Source: Anaerolineae bacterium (lineage in GTDB: Bacteria > Chloroflexota > Anaerolineae > Aggregatilineales > Phototrophicaceae). Taken from it: a DNA stretch of 39,468 nt. Shown piece by piece: positions 7,590-16,034 of the stretch (positions are counted from its first letter, which is position 1; each line of letters begins with the position of its first letter). Where the stretch lies: positions 1 through 39,468 of the forward strand of contig JAGWBD010000011.1 in NCBI GenBank assembly GCA_021296065.1, given 5' to 3'. The translations under genes were made by a program, and so were the position numbers. The notes under the pieces were generated by a model. That model saw only the letters and a list, made by a program, of their open reading frames with translations, was not told where the DNA came from and did not search any database.

Positions 7590-8387
7590 CTAGAGTTTCT
7601 CCAGGTCTTCTTCCGTCAGCGTCAAACCGAGGATGTTGTAACCGGCGTCGACGTGCACCACCTCGCCGGTGACCGCGCTGCCCAAATCTGAGGCCAGCCA
7701 CAGCGCCGTGTTGCCGACGTCGTCTGCGCTGACCGTGCGCCGCAAAGGCGCGGCCTGCTCCGAATAGCGCAACATCGTGCGGAAGCCGGGCACACCGGCC
7801 GCCGCGAGGGTCTTGATCGGGCCGGCGCTGATGGCGTTGACGCGAATGCCCTGCGGCCCCAAATCACTGGCCAGGTAGCGCGTGATGTTCTCCAACGCCG
7901 CCTTGGCGACGGCCATCACATGGTAGCGCGGCATCACCTTCTCGGAGGCGAAATAGGTCATGCTGAGGATGCTGCCGCCCTCCGTCATCAGCGGCGCAGC
8001 GCGTTTTGCCATGGCGATCAGGCTGTAGGCGCTGATGTCCAGCGCCATGCTGAAGCCCTCGCGCGAGATGTCGACGAAACGCCCGCCGAGGTCCTCGCGG
8101 TTGGCGTAGGCCACCGAATGCACCAGAACGTCGAGAGAGCCGTAACGTTCGCGCACCTTGTCGAATACCACATCAAGTTGCTCGTCGCTGGTGACGTCGC
8201 AGATCTCGACGAAGTCGCAATCGATCTGCTGCGCCAGCGGTCGCACGCGCTTCTCCAGCGCGGCGCCGGCGTAACTGAGCAGAATCGTCGCGCCCTCCTC
8301 GTGCAGTCGGCGCGCGATACCCCAGCCAATCGAGTTGCGGTTGGCCACGCCGAAGACCAGCGCGACCTTGCCGTCCATCAGACCCAT
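7590..8387 (-). CDS. fabI: Enoyl-[acyl-carrier-protein] reductase FabI
   Basis: A 265-residue short-chain dehydrogenase of the FabI type, which performs the last reduction step of each fatty acid elongation round. The cofactor motif is the FabI variant [13 protein letters not shown] (residues 13-25). Tyr145 (MTYFAS), Tyr155 and Lys162 give the Tyr-x6-Lys pattern that separates FabI from Tyr-x3-Lys short-chain dehydrogenases. [12 protein letters not shown] follows. The ATG at 8387 has GGAG about 7 bases upstream and gives the normal MGLMDGK N-terminus. It stands alone, divergent from sugar operon 1. Confidence 0.93.
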   Translation of the reverse strand: MGLMDGKVALVFGVANRNSIGWGIARRLHEEGATILLSYAGAALEKRVRPLAQQIDCDFVEICDVTSDEQLDVVFDKVRERYGSLDVLVHSVAYANREDLGGRFVDISREGFSMALDISAYSLIAMAKRAAPLMTEGGSILSMTYFASEKVMPRYHVMAVAKAALENITRYLASDLGPQGIRVNAISAGPIKTLAAAGVPGFRTMLRYSEQAAPLRRTVSADDVGNTALWLASDLGSAVTGEVVHVDAGYNILGLTLTEEDLEKL

Positions 8388-8430
8388 GTGCCTGCTCCGT
8401 TTCGCTGTGTGAAGCCCCGCGGACAGGGTC

Positions 8431-8459
8431 ATCATACCCGCTTTCGCGCGCCCTGTCGC
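8431..8459 (-). promoter_or_regulatory. Probable fabI promoter
   Basis: On the minus strand GCGACA (8459-8454) and TATGAT (8436-8431) lie 17 bp apart, which would start a transcript about 35-40 bases before the fabI ATG. Four of six -35 bases and five of six -10 bases match consensus. Confidence 0.6.
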
Positions 8460-8470
8460 CGGGGACGGGT

Positions 8471-8561
8471 CGCCACACTTTATTGAAGTTAAAGGGGGGG
8501 GCGCTACACTGCCTTTGCCGTAGCCCCTTTGCATCGCGTTGCGCAGGCCGCTACACTTTAT
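8471..8561 (+). repeat. Three direct copies of CGCYACACT upstream of sugar operon 1
   Basis: CGCCACACTTTAT (8471-8483), CGCTACACT (8502-8510) and CGCTACACTTTAT (8549-8561) are same-strand repeats. The outer two match at 12 of 13 bases. The third contains the -10 box of the promoter assigned to operon 1. They may be binding sites for an unidentified regulator or remnants of promoter duplication. Confidence 0.5.
8529..8557 (+). promoter_or_regulatory. Promoter for sugar operon 1
   Basis: TTGCAT (8529-8534) and TACACT (8552-8557) are spaced by exactly 17 bp, predicting a leader of about 80 bases before the binding-protein ATG at 8645. No copy of the LacI-type palindrome found at operon 2 is present here, so operon 1 is probably controlled differently. 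Confidence 0.6.
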
Positions 8562-8644
8562 CGTCACAGTGCCGGATCGGAGGAAAGAGCCAACGGAAAA
8601 ACTTCAGTCCCCTTTCGTATCACTTGAAAAACACGGAGAAGAGA

Positions 8645-9907
8645 ATGCGCAAGGTACTTTCTGTAATTCTGCTCATGCTGCTGCTTTCCGGCGCAGCGAC
8701 CGCCCAGGACGCCGTCACCGTCACACTGATGCACGGCTGGACCGGCGCCGACAATACCGAGATGCTCAACACCGTCTTCGACCGTTTCAATTCGGAAAAT
8801 GAAGACGGCATCGTCATCGAGCCGACCGCGCTGGGCTGGGACGATCTCTTCACCCAGCTTACGCTCACCGCCGCCACCGGCAACCCGCCCGATGTGGTGA
8901 TGTTCCATAACACGGAAGTTACCGAGTTCGTCAGAAAAGGCGTGTTGCTGCCAGTCGACGATCTGATGGCGGCAACCGGTATTGACCTGACCGGCGTCCC
9001 GGAGAACGTCATTGAGCTGAGCATGATCGATGGCGAGTTTTACTGTCTGCCTGGTGATCTGCATCCGATGAACCTGTATTACAACGTCGACCTGGTCGAA
9101 GCAGCCGGCCTGGATCCTGACAGCCCGCCAACCACCGGCGCGGAGTTCATGGCCTGGGCGGAAGCGATGACGATCACCGATGACGACGGCATGGTGACCC
9201 AGTACGGCGTTGACCAGCCCCTTGGCGGCTCCATCGGCCGCTGGTTCTTCCACACCTTGCTCTACCAGTTTGGCGGCAGTTGGCTGGGCGAAGACGGCCT
9301 TTCGGCGGTCGATAGCGAAGCGGCCCATCAAGCGCTGCAGTACCTGGTGGATTTGCAGGCAAGCGGCGTTTCGAGCCAGGGCTCGGGTGTCGGCGACATC
9401 AGCTCTTTCCAGAACGAGCGCGCGGGCATGGTTTTGGTTGGTCCCTGGATGGTCAATTCATATGTCAGGGAGGGCAAAAACATCGGCACAGCCGTGATGC
9501 CAACCTTCGGCAATGTGCCTGCCACCTGGACAAATACCCACTGCCTGGCGCTGACGGTGCAGGAAAGCGACGCGAACTACCTCAATTCCATGAATGTGGT
9601 GAAGTGGTTCCTGGAGAACTACGCCGAGCCCGGGATCAAGGTCGGCATCGTTCCGGTTTTGCCGGTCGCGCTGGCAGACCCCTTCTGGACCGATCATGAA
9701 TTCGCCCAATACTACGCGCCCTTCGTCGAATCGCTGGCGATCTCCGTTATGGAACCGGCCATCGAGAAGTACACCTCCGTCTTCGCCTTTGGCGGTCAGT
9801 CTCCGATCCTGCGCAACATTGAGGCGGCCCAGGCAGGTGACAAGAGCGTCGAGGAAGCTCTGGCTGACATGAAAGCGGGCATCGACGAGCTTCTGCTGGA
9901 CGAGTAG
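8645..9907 (+). CDS. Sugar ABC transporter substrate-binding protein (operon 1)
   Basis: A 420-residue family 1 extracellular solute-binding protein of the MalE/UgpB type. Residues 1-20 form a signal peptide (hydrophobic core VLSVILLMLLLSG, likely cut after ATA before QDA); there is no lipobox cysteine, so it looks like a signal peptidase I substrate. The mature part begins VTVTLMHGWTGADN, and GNPPDVVMFHN matches the family block around the ligand cleft. The start at 8645 is backed by GGAGAAGAG just upstream. It should deliver an oligosaccharide or sugar to the two permeases that follow. A strong hairpin region separates it from the first permease, a common way to make more binding protein than permease. 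The ligand is unknown. Confidence 0.9.
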   Translation: MRKVLSVILLMLLLSGAATAQDAVTVTLMHGWTGADNTEMLNTVFDRFNSENEDGIVIEPTALGWDDLFTQLTLTAATGNPPDVVMFHNTEVTEFVRKGVLLPVDDLMAATGIDLTGVPENVIELSMIDGEFYCLPGDLHPMNLYYNVDLVEAAGLDPDSPPTTGAEFMAWAEAMTITDDDGMVTQYGVDQPLGGSIGRWFFHTLLYQFGGSWLGEDGLSAVDSEAAHQALQYLVDLQASGVSSQGSGVGDISSFQNERAGMVLVGPWMVNSYVREGKNIGTAVMPTFGNVPATWTNTHCLALTVQESDANYLNSMNVVKWFLENYAEPGIKVGIVPVLPVALADPFWTDHEFAQYYAPFVESLAISVMEPAIEKYTSVFAFGGQSPILRNIEAAQAGDKSVEEALADMKAGIDELLLDE

Positions 9908-9967
9908 GGTTGATCCCCTTCAATCCCCCCAATTCCATGGGGGAGCAGCTTTCGAAGCAGCCAAACT

Positions 9968-9995
9968 CCCCTTCCCCGAAATATCGGGGAAGGGG
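9968..9995. repeat. Perfect 12-bp stem, member of an intergenic palindromic repeat family
   Basis: CCCCTTCCCCGA and TCGGGGAAGGGG flank the 4-base loop AATA. The right arm continues into a G-rich tail and a GTAGAAAACAGTAG-like end that resembles the copy at 33740-33792 (GTAAAACACTGTAG). No U-tract follows. See the repeat finding. Confidence 0.7.
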
Positions 9996-10020
9996 TCGGG
10001 GGATGGCGTAGAAAACAGTA

Positions 10021-10045
10021 GCGGGCGACCCATTGGGTCGCCCGC
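10021..10045 (+). terminator. Hairpin between binding protein and permease (attenuator-like)
   Basis: GCGGGCGACCC and GGGTCGCCCGC form a perfect 11-bp stem with an ATT loop. The bases after it (TTAATCC) give only a weak U-tract, so partial termination or protection of the upstream messenger end is more likely than full termination. The next gene in the operon begins 75 bases later. Confidence 0.5.
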
Positions 10046-10119
10046 TTAATCCAAAGTGAATCTTCGGGCGTTTTGATAAATCGCCCCCGCAAAACGTCCT
10101 GGACGGTGAAACTTTCATT

Positions 10120-11028
10120 ATGAGCAGCCTCGCAAAGACATTGGACAAACCTGCCGAAGCCGGCTGGGCCAGCATCAGGAATGACTTGATCGCCTACGCC
10201 TTCATGGCGCCCTACCTGTTTCTCTTCATCGTCTTCCTGCTGTTGCCGGCCTTCGTCGGCGTCTACGCCAGCTTCACCAAGTGGGGCATCATCGGCGACC
10301 CCAAGTGGGTCGGGTTCAGGAATTACGACAAGCTGATTAACAGCGAACTCTTCCTGGAGTCGCTGCAAAATACGCTTTATTTCGTCATCCTGGCGGCCAT
10401 TCCCCTGATCGTTTTGGGATTCCTGCTGGCGCTGCTGGTGAACCAGAAGCTGAGGGGTCGCAATATCGCCCGCGCCATCGTTTTCCTGCCGCATGTCGTC
10501 AGCGTGGCGGCCGTGGGCATTGTTTTTCAATGGATCCTGGAACGCAGTTCGGGACTTTTGAATTATTATCTGGGCCTGCTGGGCGTGAATCCGCCGATCA
10601 ACTGGCTGGGCGAACCCGAGTCGGCCATGCCGGCCATCGCCATCACCACCATCTGGTGGACTGTCAACGGCAACATGATCATTTACCTGGCCGGCTTGCA
10701 GGATATCCCGGAGGAACTTTACGAGTCGGCCAGAATTGACGGGGCCAGCAGCTGGCAACTGACGCGCCATATCACCATCCCGATGCTGTTGCCGATCAAC
10801 GCCTTTGTCATCCCGCTGACGGTCATCGCCTGCTGGCGCGTCTTCGGCCAGGTTTTCGTCATGACCCGCGGCGGGCCGCAGGGCAGCACCTTCACCGTCG
10901 CCCAATTCATCTACGAGACCGCCTTCGTGAACTTCAATATGGGCGTGGCCTCGGCGGCCGGTGTCATCCTGATGCTCATCCCCCTCAGTTTCACCGTCGT
11001 TCAGTTGCGCGCAATGAAAGTGATTTGA
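10120..11028 (+). CDS. Sugar ABC transporter permease, MalF type (operon 1)
   Basis: A 302-residue membrane protein with six predicted hydrophobic segments. The binding-protein-dependent transport (EAA) loop is visible near residues 196-215 as ELYESARIDGASSWQLTRHITIPML, where the ATPase docks. ITTIWWTVNGNMIIYLAGLQDIP precedes it, as in MalF/UgpA homologues. It forms a heterodimer with the next gene product. No ATPase is encoded in this window; such sugar importers often share one MsmX/UgpC-type ATPase encoded elsewhere. The ATG at 10120 has only a weak ribosome site. The stop at 11026-11028 is one base before the next ATG. Confidence 0.92.
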   Translation: MSSLAKTLDKPAEAGWASIRNDLIAYAFMAPYLFLFIVFLLLPAFVGVYASFTKWGIIGDPKWVGFRNYDKLINSELFLESLQNTLYFVILAAIPLIVLGFLLALLVNQKLRGRNIARAIVFLPHVVSVAAVGIVFQWILERSSGLLNYYLGLLGVNPPINWLGEPESAMPAIAITTIWWTVNGNMIIYLAGLQDIPEELYESARIDGASSWQLTRHITIPMLLPINAFVIPLTVIACWRVFGQVFVMTRGGPQGSTFTVAQFIYETAFVNFNMGVASAAGVILMLIPLSFTVVQLRAMKVI

Positions 11029-11029
11029 A

Positions 11030-11893
11030 ATGAGCCAGTCCTGGCGCAAAGACAGCCTCTACCGTGACGGCTCCCTCAACTGGGGGCGCCTGACTCTCTA
11101 TGCCATCCTGATCTTCGTCGCCATCGTCTGGGGCACGCCCTTCATCTGGATGTTCGTCACCTCCATCAAGCCGGATAACGAGGTCTTTCGCTATCCGCCC
11201 ACCTGGTGGCCCAACGAGCCGACCCTCTTGTTCTACACGCGGCTCTTCGAGAGCTTCCCCATGATGGCCTGGTTTCGCAACAGCCTCATTGTGGCGGTCA
11301 TCACCACCACGCTTACCCTGGTCACCAATGTCCTGGCAGGATATCCACTGGCGCGCATGCGCTTCCGCGGGCGCACGATAGTGCTGCTCATCATCCTGTC
11401 GACCTTCCTGCTGCCAGGCGAGATTCTGCTGGTGCCCCTCTTCCTGGGCATGGTCAAATTCAAGCTGGCCAACACTTTTTTCAGCATCGCCGTGCCGGCG
11501 GCGGCCAATGCCTTTGGCCTTTTCCTGATGACCCAGTTCTTCCGAACCATCCCGGTCGAGCTTGAGGAAGCCGGGCGCCTGGACGGCTGCAGCCGCCTGG
11601 GTCTGCTCTGGCGCATCTTCATCCCGCTGTCCGGGCCGGCCATCGCCACCGTCGCCATCTTCACCTTCGTCCGCAGCTGGAACGATTTCTTCTGGCCCCT
11701 CGTTATTAGCAATACAGACGCGACCCGCACCGTGCCGGTGGGCCTGGCGATCTTTGTCGGGGCCGGGCTTTCGATTCGCTTCGGCGTCCTCATGGCGTCG
11801 GCGGCCGCGGCCACAATACCGGCGGTGATCTTCTTCCTGATGCTGCAGCGCTATTTCGTGCGCGGCATCTCCACCACCGGCCTGCGCGGCTGA
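11030..11893 (+). CDS. Sugar ABC transporter permease, MalG type (operon 1)
   Basis: A 287-residue permease with an N-terminal cytoplasmic stretch, a first membrane segment (LYAILIFVAIVWGTPFIWMFVTSIKP) and the typical MalG/UgpE sequence order. The EAA loop is VELEEAGRLDGCSRLGLLWRIFIPLSGPAI (about residues 177-206). It begins 1 base after the MalF-type stop, so translation is coupled. It completes the membrane core of the operon-1 importer. Confidence 0.92.
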   Translation: MSQSWRKDSLYRDGSLNWGRLTLYAILIFVAIVWGTPFIWMFVTSIKPDNEVFRYPPTWWPNEPTLLFYTRLFESFPMMAWFRNSLIVAVITTTLTLVTNVLAGYPLARMRFRGRTIVLLIILSTFLLPGEILLVPLFLGMVKFKLANTFFSIAVPAAANAFGLFLMTQFFRTIPVELEEAGRLDGCSRLGLLWRIFIPLSGPAIATVAIFTFVRSWNDFFWPLVISNTDATRTVPVGLAIFVGAGLSIRFGVLMASAAAATIPAVIFFLMLQRYFVRGISTTGLRG

Positions 11894-11898
11894 GCGCC

Positions 11899-13152
11899 AT
11901 GGCTGCGCAGCTCAAGCCGGTCGCCTTTCAGGGCTGGAACGCGCTGCGACTCGACAACGGCCTCGTCACGGCCCACCTGGTGCCGGAAATCGGCGGGCGT
12001 CTGCTGCAGTTCACGCTGGGCGGGCATCCCTTCCTCTTCACCAACCGCGCTCTGGACGGCCAGCGCTTCTCGCCGGAAGAACACCAGGGCGACGGCAGCC
12101 TGCTCAACTGGAAGAACTACGGCGGCGACAAGACCTGGCCGGCGCCCCAGGGCTGGGACGGTGCAGGCCAGTGGCCCGGCCCGCCCGACAAGGTGCTCGA
12201 CAGTGGCCCTTACAGCGCCAGCAGCGAGGCGGACGCCGACCGGGTCAGCGTCACCATGCGCAGCGCCGCCGACGCGCGCACGGGCCTGCGCATCGAACGC
12301 AAGTTGAGCCTTGCCGCCGGCAGTTCGCAATTGCAGCTCGACCTGAGCTTCGAAAACGTGTCGCAGCGCGAAATCCGCTGGTCCATCTGGGACGTCGCCC
12401 AGCTGGACTGCGAGGCTTCCGGCAGCGACTGCTGGCTCTACGTGCCGGTCGACCCGAACGAGGAGCGGCCCTGGCACCTCCTTTTCGGCGAGGAGAACAG
12501 TCAGCTGCAACCGGACTTCCGGCCCGGCCTGTTTGCGCTGAACTACCAGGGCATCGTCAGCAAGATCGGACTGCGCAGCCCCGGTGGCTGGCTGGCCTTT
12601 GCCGACCAGCGCGCGGAGCAGGTGCTCTGCATGCAGTTCCCCTATGAACCCGACGCCGAGTACCCCGACGGCGGCGCCACGGTCGAATGCTGGACCGAGA
12701 TGCCCGGCGTGCCCACGCCCGTCCCCATCGACTCGCCCGGCCACATCCTCGAGGCCGAGGTGCTGGGCCCCCTGCGCACACTCCAGCCGGGCGAAAGCAC
12801 GAATCTGCGCATCACATGGTCGGTGGCGCGCTGTCCCGGCCCTGTACTGGCGGTCAGGGACGCCGGTTGCGTCCATCAATCCCTGTGCGCACAGTCAAAT
12901 GACGGAGCGCTGCACCTGACCGGCACATTCGGCGTCTTCCACCAGGCCCGCGCCGAACTGGCCTGGCAGGATGCGGCCGGCTCGACCCTGGCGACGCATG
13001 ACCTCGCCGAGGTGAGTCCCCTGGCGCCGCTTTTCGTCGATTGCCACGCCATGGCGCCGGAAGGCGCGCAGTCGCTGCGCCTGCAATTGCGCCGCGCCGA
13101 TAATGAATTGCTCGAACTGGACAACTGCACCTTGCCCACTACGGAAGGATGA
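11899..13152 (+). CDS. DUF4380-like protein in sugar operon 1
   Basis: A 417-residue soluble protein without signal peptide or membrane segment. The N-terminus (LRLDNGLVTAHLVPEIGGRLLQFTLGGHPFLFTN) is the pattern of galactose-mutarotase-like beta-sandwich proteins grouped as DUF4380. The middle contains LNWKNYGGDKTWPAPQGW and WSIWDVAQLD, also typical. Function is not established for the family; a carbohydrate-binding or epimerase/hydrolase-accessory role is suggested by fold and by its place between sugar permeases and a glycosidase. Residues after about 320 (GALHLTGTFGVFHQARAEL) form a second beta-rich part. It starts 5 bases after the MalG-type stop, and the glycosidase starts 1 base after its stop. 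Confidence 0.75.
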   Translation: MAAQLKPVAFQGWNALRLDNGLVTAHLVPEIGGRLLQFTLGGHPFLFTNRALDGQRFSPEEHQGDGSLLNWKNYGGDKTWPAPQGWDGAGQWPGPPDKVLDSGPYSASSEADADRVSVTMRSAADARTGLRIERKLSLAAGSSQLQLDLSFENVSQREIRWSIWDVAQLDCEASGSDCWLYVPVDPNEERPWHLLFGEENSQLQPDFRPGLFALNYQGIVSKIGLRSPGGWLAFADQRAEQVLCMQFPYEPDAEYPDGGATVECWTEMPGVPTPVPIDSPGHILEAEVLGPLRTLQPGESTNLRITWSVARCPGPVLAVRDAGCVHQSLCAQSNDGALHLTGTFGVFHQARAELAWQDAAGSTLATHDLAEVSPLAPLFVDCHAMAPEGAQSLRLQLRRADNELLELDNCTLPTTEG

Positions 13153-13153
13153 C

Positions 13154-14161
13154 ATGAGCGAGATCTGGAGCCCGCAACAGGCCAGCGACTGGTACGCGCG
13201 TATCAGCCCGATCGTCGGCTGCAACTACCTGCCGCGCACGGCGGTCAATTCCACCGACATGTGGCAGGCGCAGAGCTTCGACCCCGACACTATCGACGAG
13301 GAACTGGGCTGGGCGGCGGCCGCCGGTTTCAACAGCCTGCGCGTCTTCCTGCAGTACATCGTCTGGCGGGATGATCCGGACGGCCTGCTGCAACGCATCG
13401 ATCGCTTTCTGGCCATCGCCGCGGGCCACGGCATCACGGCGGCCTTCATCCTCTTCGACGACTGCGCCTTCGCGGGCCGCGAACCTTACCTCGGTGTACA
13501 GGACGAGCCAAAGCCAGGCGTTCACAACAGCGGCTGGACGCCCAGCCCGGGCCTGAGGCTGGTGGAAGACCGCGACGTCTGGCCGCAGCTGGAGGCCTAC
13601 GCGCGCAATATCGTCAGCGCCTTCGGCCAGGACGAACGCGTGCTGCTCTGGGACCTCTACAACGAGCCGGGCAACAGCGACCTGGGCGAGCGCAGCACGC
13701 CGCTGGTGGAGGCGGCATTCGCCTGGGTGCGCCTGGAAAGCCCGCAGCAGCCGCTGACGACTTCGGTGTGGCGCGGCAATCGCGAGGCCGGTTACCAGGA
13801 CCCGATGTCGCAGCTGCTGTTCACCCGCTCGGACATCGTGTCCTTTCACTGCTACGATCCGCAGACTCTGGACGTGGCGATCGCGCAGTGCAAGTCATAC
13901 GGGCGGCCGGTGATCTGCACAGAATGGCTGCACCGTCCCTTCGGCCAGACGGTTCAGGCCGCGCTGCCGGTTTTCGCGCGCGAACACGTCGGCTGGTACC
14001 AGTGGGGGCTCGTCGCCGGCCGCACCCAGACCTACCTCGACTGGCGTCCGGAACGCAATTCCGCGCCGCTCGGCCGCTGGCAGCACGACGTCTTTCATCC
14101 GGACGGACGGCCTTACGACGAAGACGAAATCGAAGTGATTCGCAAATTCGCCTTCGGGTAA
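13154..14161 (+). CDS. Clan GH-A glycoside hydrolase, cytoplasmic
   Basis: A 335-residue single-domain TIM-barrel enzyme. VLLWDLYNEPGN places the predicted acid/base Glu171 after Asn170, as in GH5/GH2-type enzymes, and RPVICTEWLHRP places the nucleophile Glu257 on strand 7. FHCYDP and WYQWGLVAGRTQTYLDW are further clan-like blocks, the last supplying active-site aromatics. There is no signal peptide, so it should cut material imported by the operon-1 transporter. The exact GH family and linkage cannot be told by eye. The ATG at 13154 has a GGAAGG site 8 bases upstream and follows the DUF4380 stop by 1 base. It is the last gene of operon 1; the convergent permease gene ends 30 bp away. Confidence 0.78.
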   Translation: MSEIWSPQQASDWYARISPIVGCNYLPRTAVNSTDMWQAQSFDPDTIDEELGWAAAAGFNSLRVFLQYIVWRDDPDGLLQRIDRFLAIAAGHGITAAFILFDDCAFAGREPYLGVQDEPKPGVHNSGWTPSPGLRLVEDRDVWPQLEAYARNIVSAFGQDERVLLWDLYNEPGNSDLGERSTPLVEAAFAWVRLESPQQPLTTSVWRGNREAGYQDPMSQLLFTRSDIVSFHCYDPQTLDVAIAQCKSYGRPVICTEWLHRPFGQTVQAALPVFAREHVGWYQWGLVAGRTQTYLDWRPERNSAPLGRWQHDVFHPDGRPYDEDEIEVIRKFAFG

Positions 14162-14191
14162 CGCCCAATTGATCAATGGTGCCAGACTGAA

Positions 14192-15025
14192 CTAGCCCTT
14201 GACCGCGCCCATGGTCATGCCGGCGACGATGCGCCGCTGCATGAAGAGCGAAAAGATGATCACCGGCAGCGAATAAAGCGTTCCCACCGCCGTCATCGAA
14301 CCCCAGTCCAGGCTGTACTGGGACTTGAACTGGGCGATCACGATCGGCGCGGTCTTGGCCTCGACGCTGGTCAGCAGCAGGGCATAGAGAAATTCGTTCC
14401 AGGACGCCAGGAAACAGAAAATGGCCGTCACCACGATTCCGCCCGCGGCAACCGGCACAATGACCCGCAACAACGCCGCAGCCCGGGAACAGCCATCCAC
14501 GCGCGCCGCGTCCTCCAGTTCGGAGGGAATCGCCTCCAGAAAGCCGGCCAGCAGCCAAATCGCCAGCGGCAGACTGATGGTCACGTGCGCCAGCGCCACG
14601 GCCAGCCAGGTATCCGTCAGCCGGAAACTGCGCATCAGGGCGAAGAACGGGATGGCGATCGCGATATAGGGGATCATGCGGGTCACCAGCGCCACCAGCA
14701 GGAAGAAGCGTCCCGGCCAGCTACCATATCGCGAGATCGCCCAGGCCGCGGGCAGCGCCAGGCTCACCGCCAGCGTCGTGCTCATCATGGCGACGATGAA
14801 GCTGTTGAGGAAAGAACGCGGCACTTCTGCATCCTTTGCGAAGCGCGAATAGCTGTCCAGACTGAACTGCCGCGGCAGAATGTGCGGCGGGATGGCCAGG
14901 GCGTCTTCCGCTGGCTTGAAGGAGGTCAGCATCATGTAGCCGTAGGGGCTGATGTAAAGCAGCATGACGAAGGCCACCAGCGCCAGGACCAGCAGCCGTC
15001 CGGGATTCAACGCCGGTCGCCTCAC
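14192..15025 (-). CDS. Sugar ABC transporter permease, MalG type (operon 2)
   Basis: A 277-residue permease starting with GTG inside a GTGA overlap with the stop of the preceding permease gene. Membrane segments begin with LLVLALVAFVMLLYISPYGYMMLTSFKP. The EAA loop reads SELEDAARVDGCSRAAALLRVIVPVAAGGI (about residues 168-197). It ends in IVAGMTMGAVKG, a common MalG-type C-terminus. It is the last gene of operon 2. Confidence 0.92.
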   Translation of the reverse strand: MRRPALNPGRLLVLALVAFVMLLYISPYGYMMLTSFKPAEDALAIPPHILPRQFSLDSYSRFAKDAEVPRSFLNSFIVAMMSTTLAVSLALPAAWAISRYGSWPGRFFLLVALVTRMIPYIAIAIPFFALMRSFRLTDTWLAVALAHVTISLPLAIWLLAGFLEAIPSELEDAARVDGCSRAAALLRVIVPVAAGGIVVTAIFCFLASWNEFLYALLLTSVEAKTAPIVIAQFKSQYSLDWGSMTAVGTLYSLPVIIFSLFMQRRIVAGMTMGAVKG

Positions 15026-15918
15026 GCGTCCCCCCGCAGCGCTTGCGGCCGCCAGATGCTGAAGAAGGCCAGCAAACTTAGCGCCAGCATGGCCAGCAGG
15101 AATAGCACGGCGATGGCCGAGGCGAAGCCCACGTCGCCGTAGCGGATCATGTTTCGGTAAATGTGCATGCTCAGCACTTCGGAAGCGAAGCGCGGGCCGC
15201 CCTCGGTCTGCACCCAGATGATGTCGAAGGCCCGAGCGGCGTCGATGCCGCGGATGAACAGGACCACGGCGATCACCGGTCGCAGCAGCGGCAGAGTGAC
15301 GTAACGAAACAGTTGCAGGGCCCCTGCCCCGTCAATGCGCGCCGCCTCCAGCAGTGAGGCCGGGATGTTTTGCAGCCCGGTGTACAACACCAGGGTGACA
15401 AAAGACGTCGTCAGCCAAATGTCGGGCAACGCCACCGAAAAGAGGACGATGTCGCGGTCACCCAGCCAGGCGATATCACTCGTCGACGCCAGCAAACCCA
15501 ACTGCCGCAGAATATGGTTGACGATGCCAAAGTTGTCGATCAGCAGGAAGCGCCACAACAGACCGGCAACAATTGGCGGAATCATCAGCGGGAAAAGAAA
15601 GATCGTGCGCAGCAACTCGGAACGCCGCCCCAGGCTGTTGAAGAGCAGCGCCACGCCGAAACCCAATGTAAACTCGGCCGTGAGTACGATGCCGGTATAG
15701 GCCAGGGTGCGCAGGGCCGCGCCGCCCACCCGCGACGACGTCAGGGCCCGTTGAAAGTTTTCCAGCCCGACGAAGCTGCGTTCGCCGGGCGTCATCAAGC
15801 CAACCTCGTAGAAGCTGTCGCGGAAGAGATTCAGCAGCGGCCAGGCGACGAAGACGGCCAGGAAAACCGTCGCCGGTGCCAACAACAGCAACACGTAGCG
15901 GCGGTCTGAGCGGGACAT
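15022..15918 (-). CDS. Sugar ABC transporter permease, MalF type (operon 2)
   Basis: A 298-residue permease with six hydrophobic segments beginning YVLLLLAPATVFLAVFVAWPLLNLFRDSF. The EAA loop is ASLLEAARIDGAGALQLFRYVTLPLLRPVI (about residues 188-217). The stop overlaps the start of the MalG-type gene (GTGA). A 116-bp gap with two small hairpins separates it from the binding-protein gene, mirroring the structured gap in operon 1. Confidence 0.92.
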   Translation of the reverse strand: MSRSDRRYVLLLLAPATVFLAVFVAWPLLNLFRDSFYEVGLMTPGERSFVGLENFQRALTSSRVGGAALRTLAYTGIVLTAEFTLGFGVALLFNSLGRRSELLRTIFLFPLMIPPIVAGLLWRFLLIDNFGIVNHILRQLGLLASTSDIAWLGDRDIVLFSVALPDIWLTTSFVTLVLYTGLQNIPASLLEAARIDGAGALQLFRYVTLPLLRPVIAVVLFIRGIDAARAFDIIWVQTEGGPRFASEVLSMHIYRNMIRYGDVGFASAIAVLFLLAMLALSLLAFFSIWRPQALRGDA

Positions 15919-15963
15919 AACGGTTCAGTCAACCCCATGCGTTCATCCACAATTGAAGATCAA

Positions 15964-16017
15964 GGCCTCTCCACGCAGGAGAGGGATTGAGGTGAGGGCC
16001 GACTGGCGACCCTCACC
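15964..16017. repeat. Intergenic palindromic repeat copy (two hairpins)
   Basis: The first hairpin is CCTCTCC-ACGCA-GGAGAGG (15966-15984) and the second pairs GGTGAGGG (15991-15998) with CCCTCACC (16010-16017). The segment CCTCTCC-N5-GGAGAGGGATT followed by an AGG-GAGGGC tail matches the reverse complement of the copy at 21232-21272. Confidence 0.7.
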
Positions 16018-16034
16018 ATGTGGATCGAACAGGC

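Larger units (their letters stand above)
9908..10119. other. Structured intergenic region between binding protein and permease
   Basis: This 212-bp gap inside operon 1 contains no reading frame that I can support. It holds a C-rich/G-rich inverted repeat at about 9924-9943, a 12-bp perfect stem at 9968-9995 and an 11-bp perfect stem at 10021-10045. The last two are listed separately. Confidence 0.6.

Noticed and set aside
14163-14185. ATTGATCAAT palindrome between the convergent glycosidase and permease genes
   Set aside because: Only 10 bp, AT-rich and without a U-tract; too weak to call a terminator or operator.
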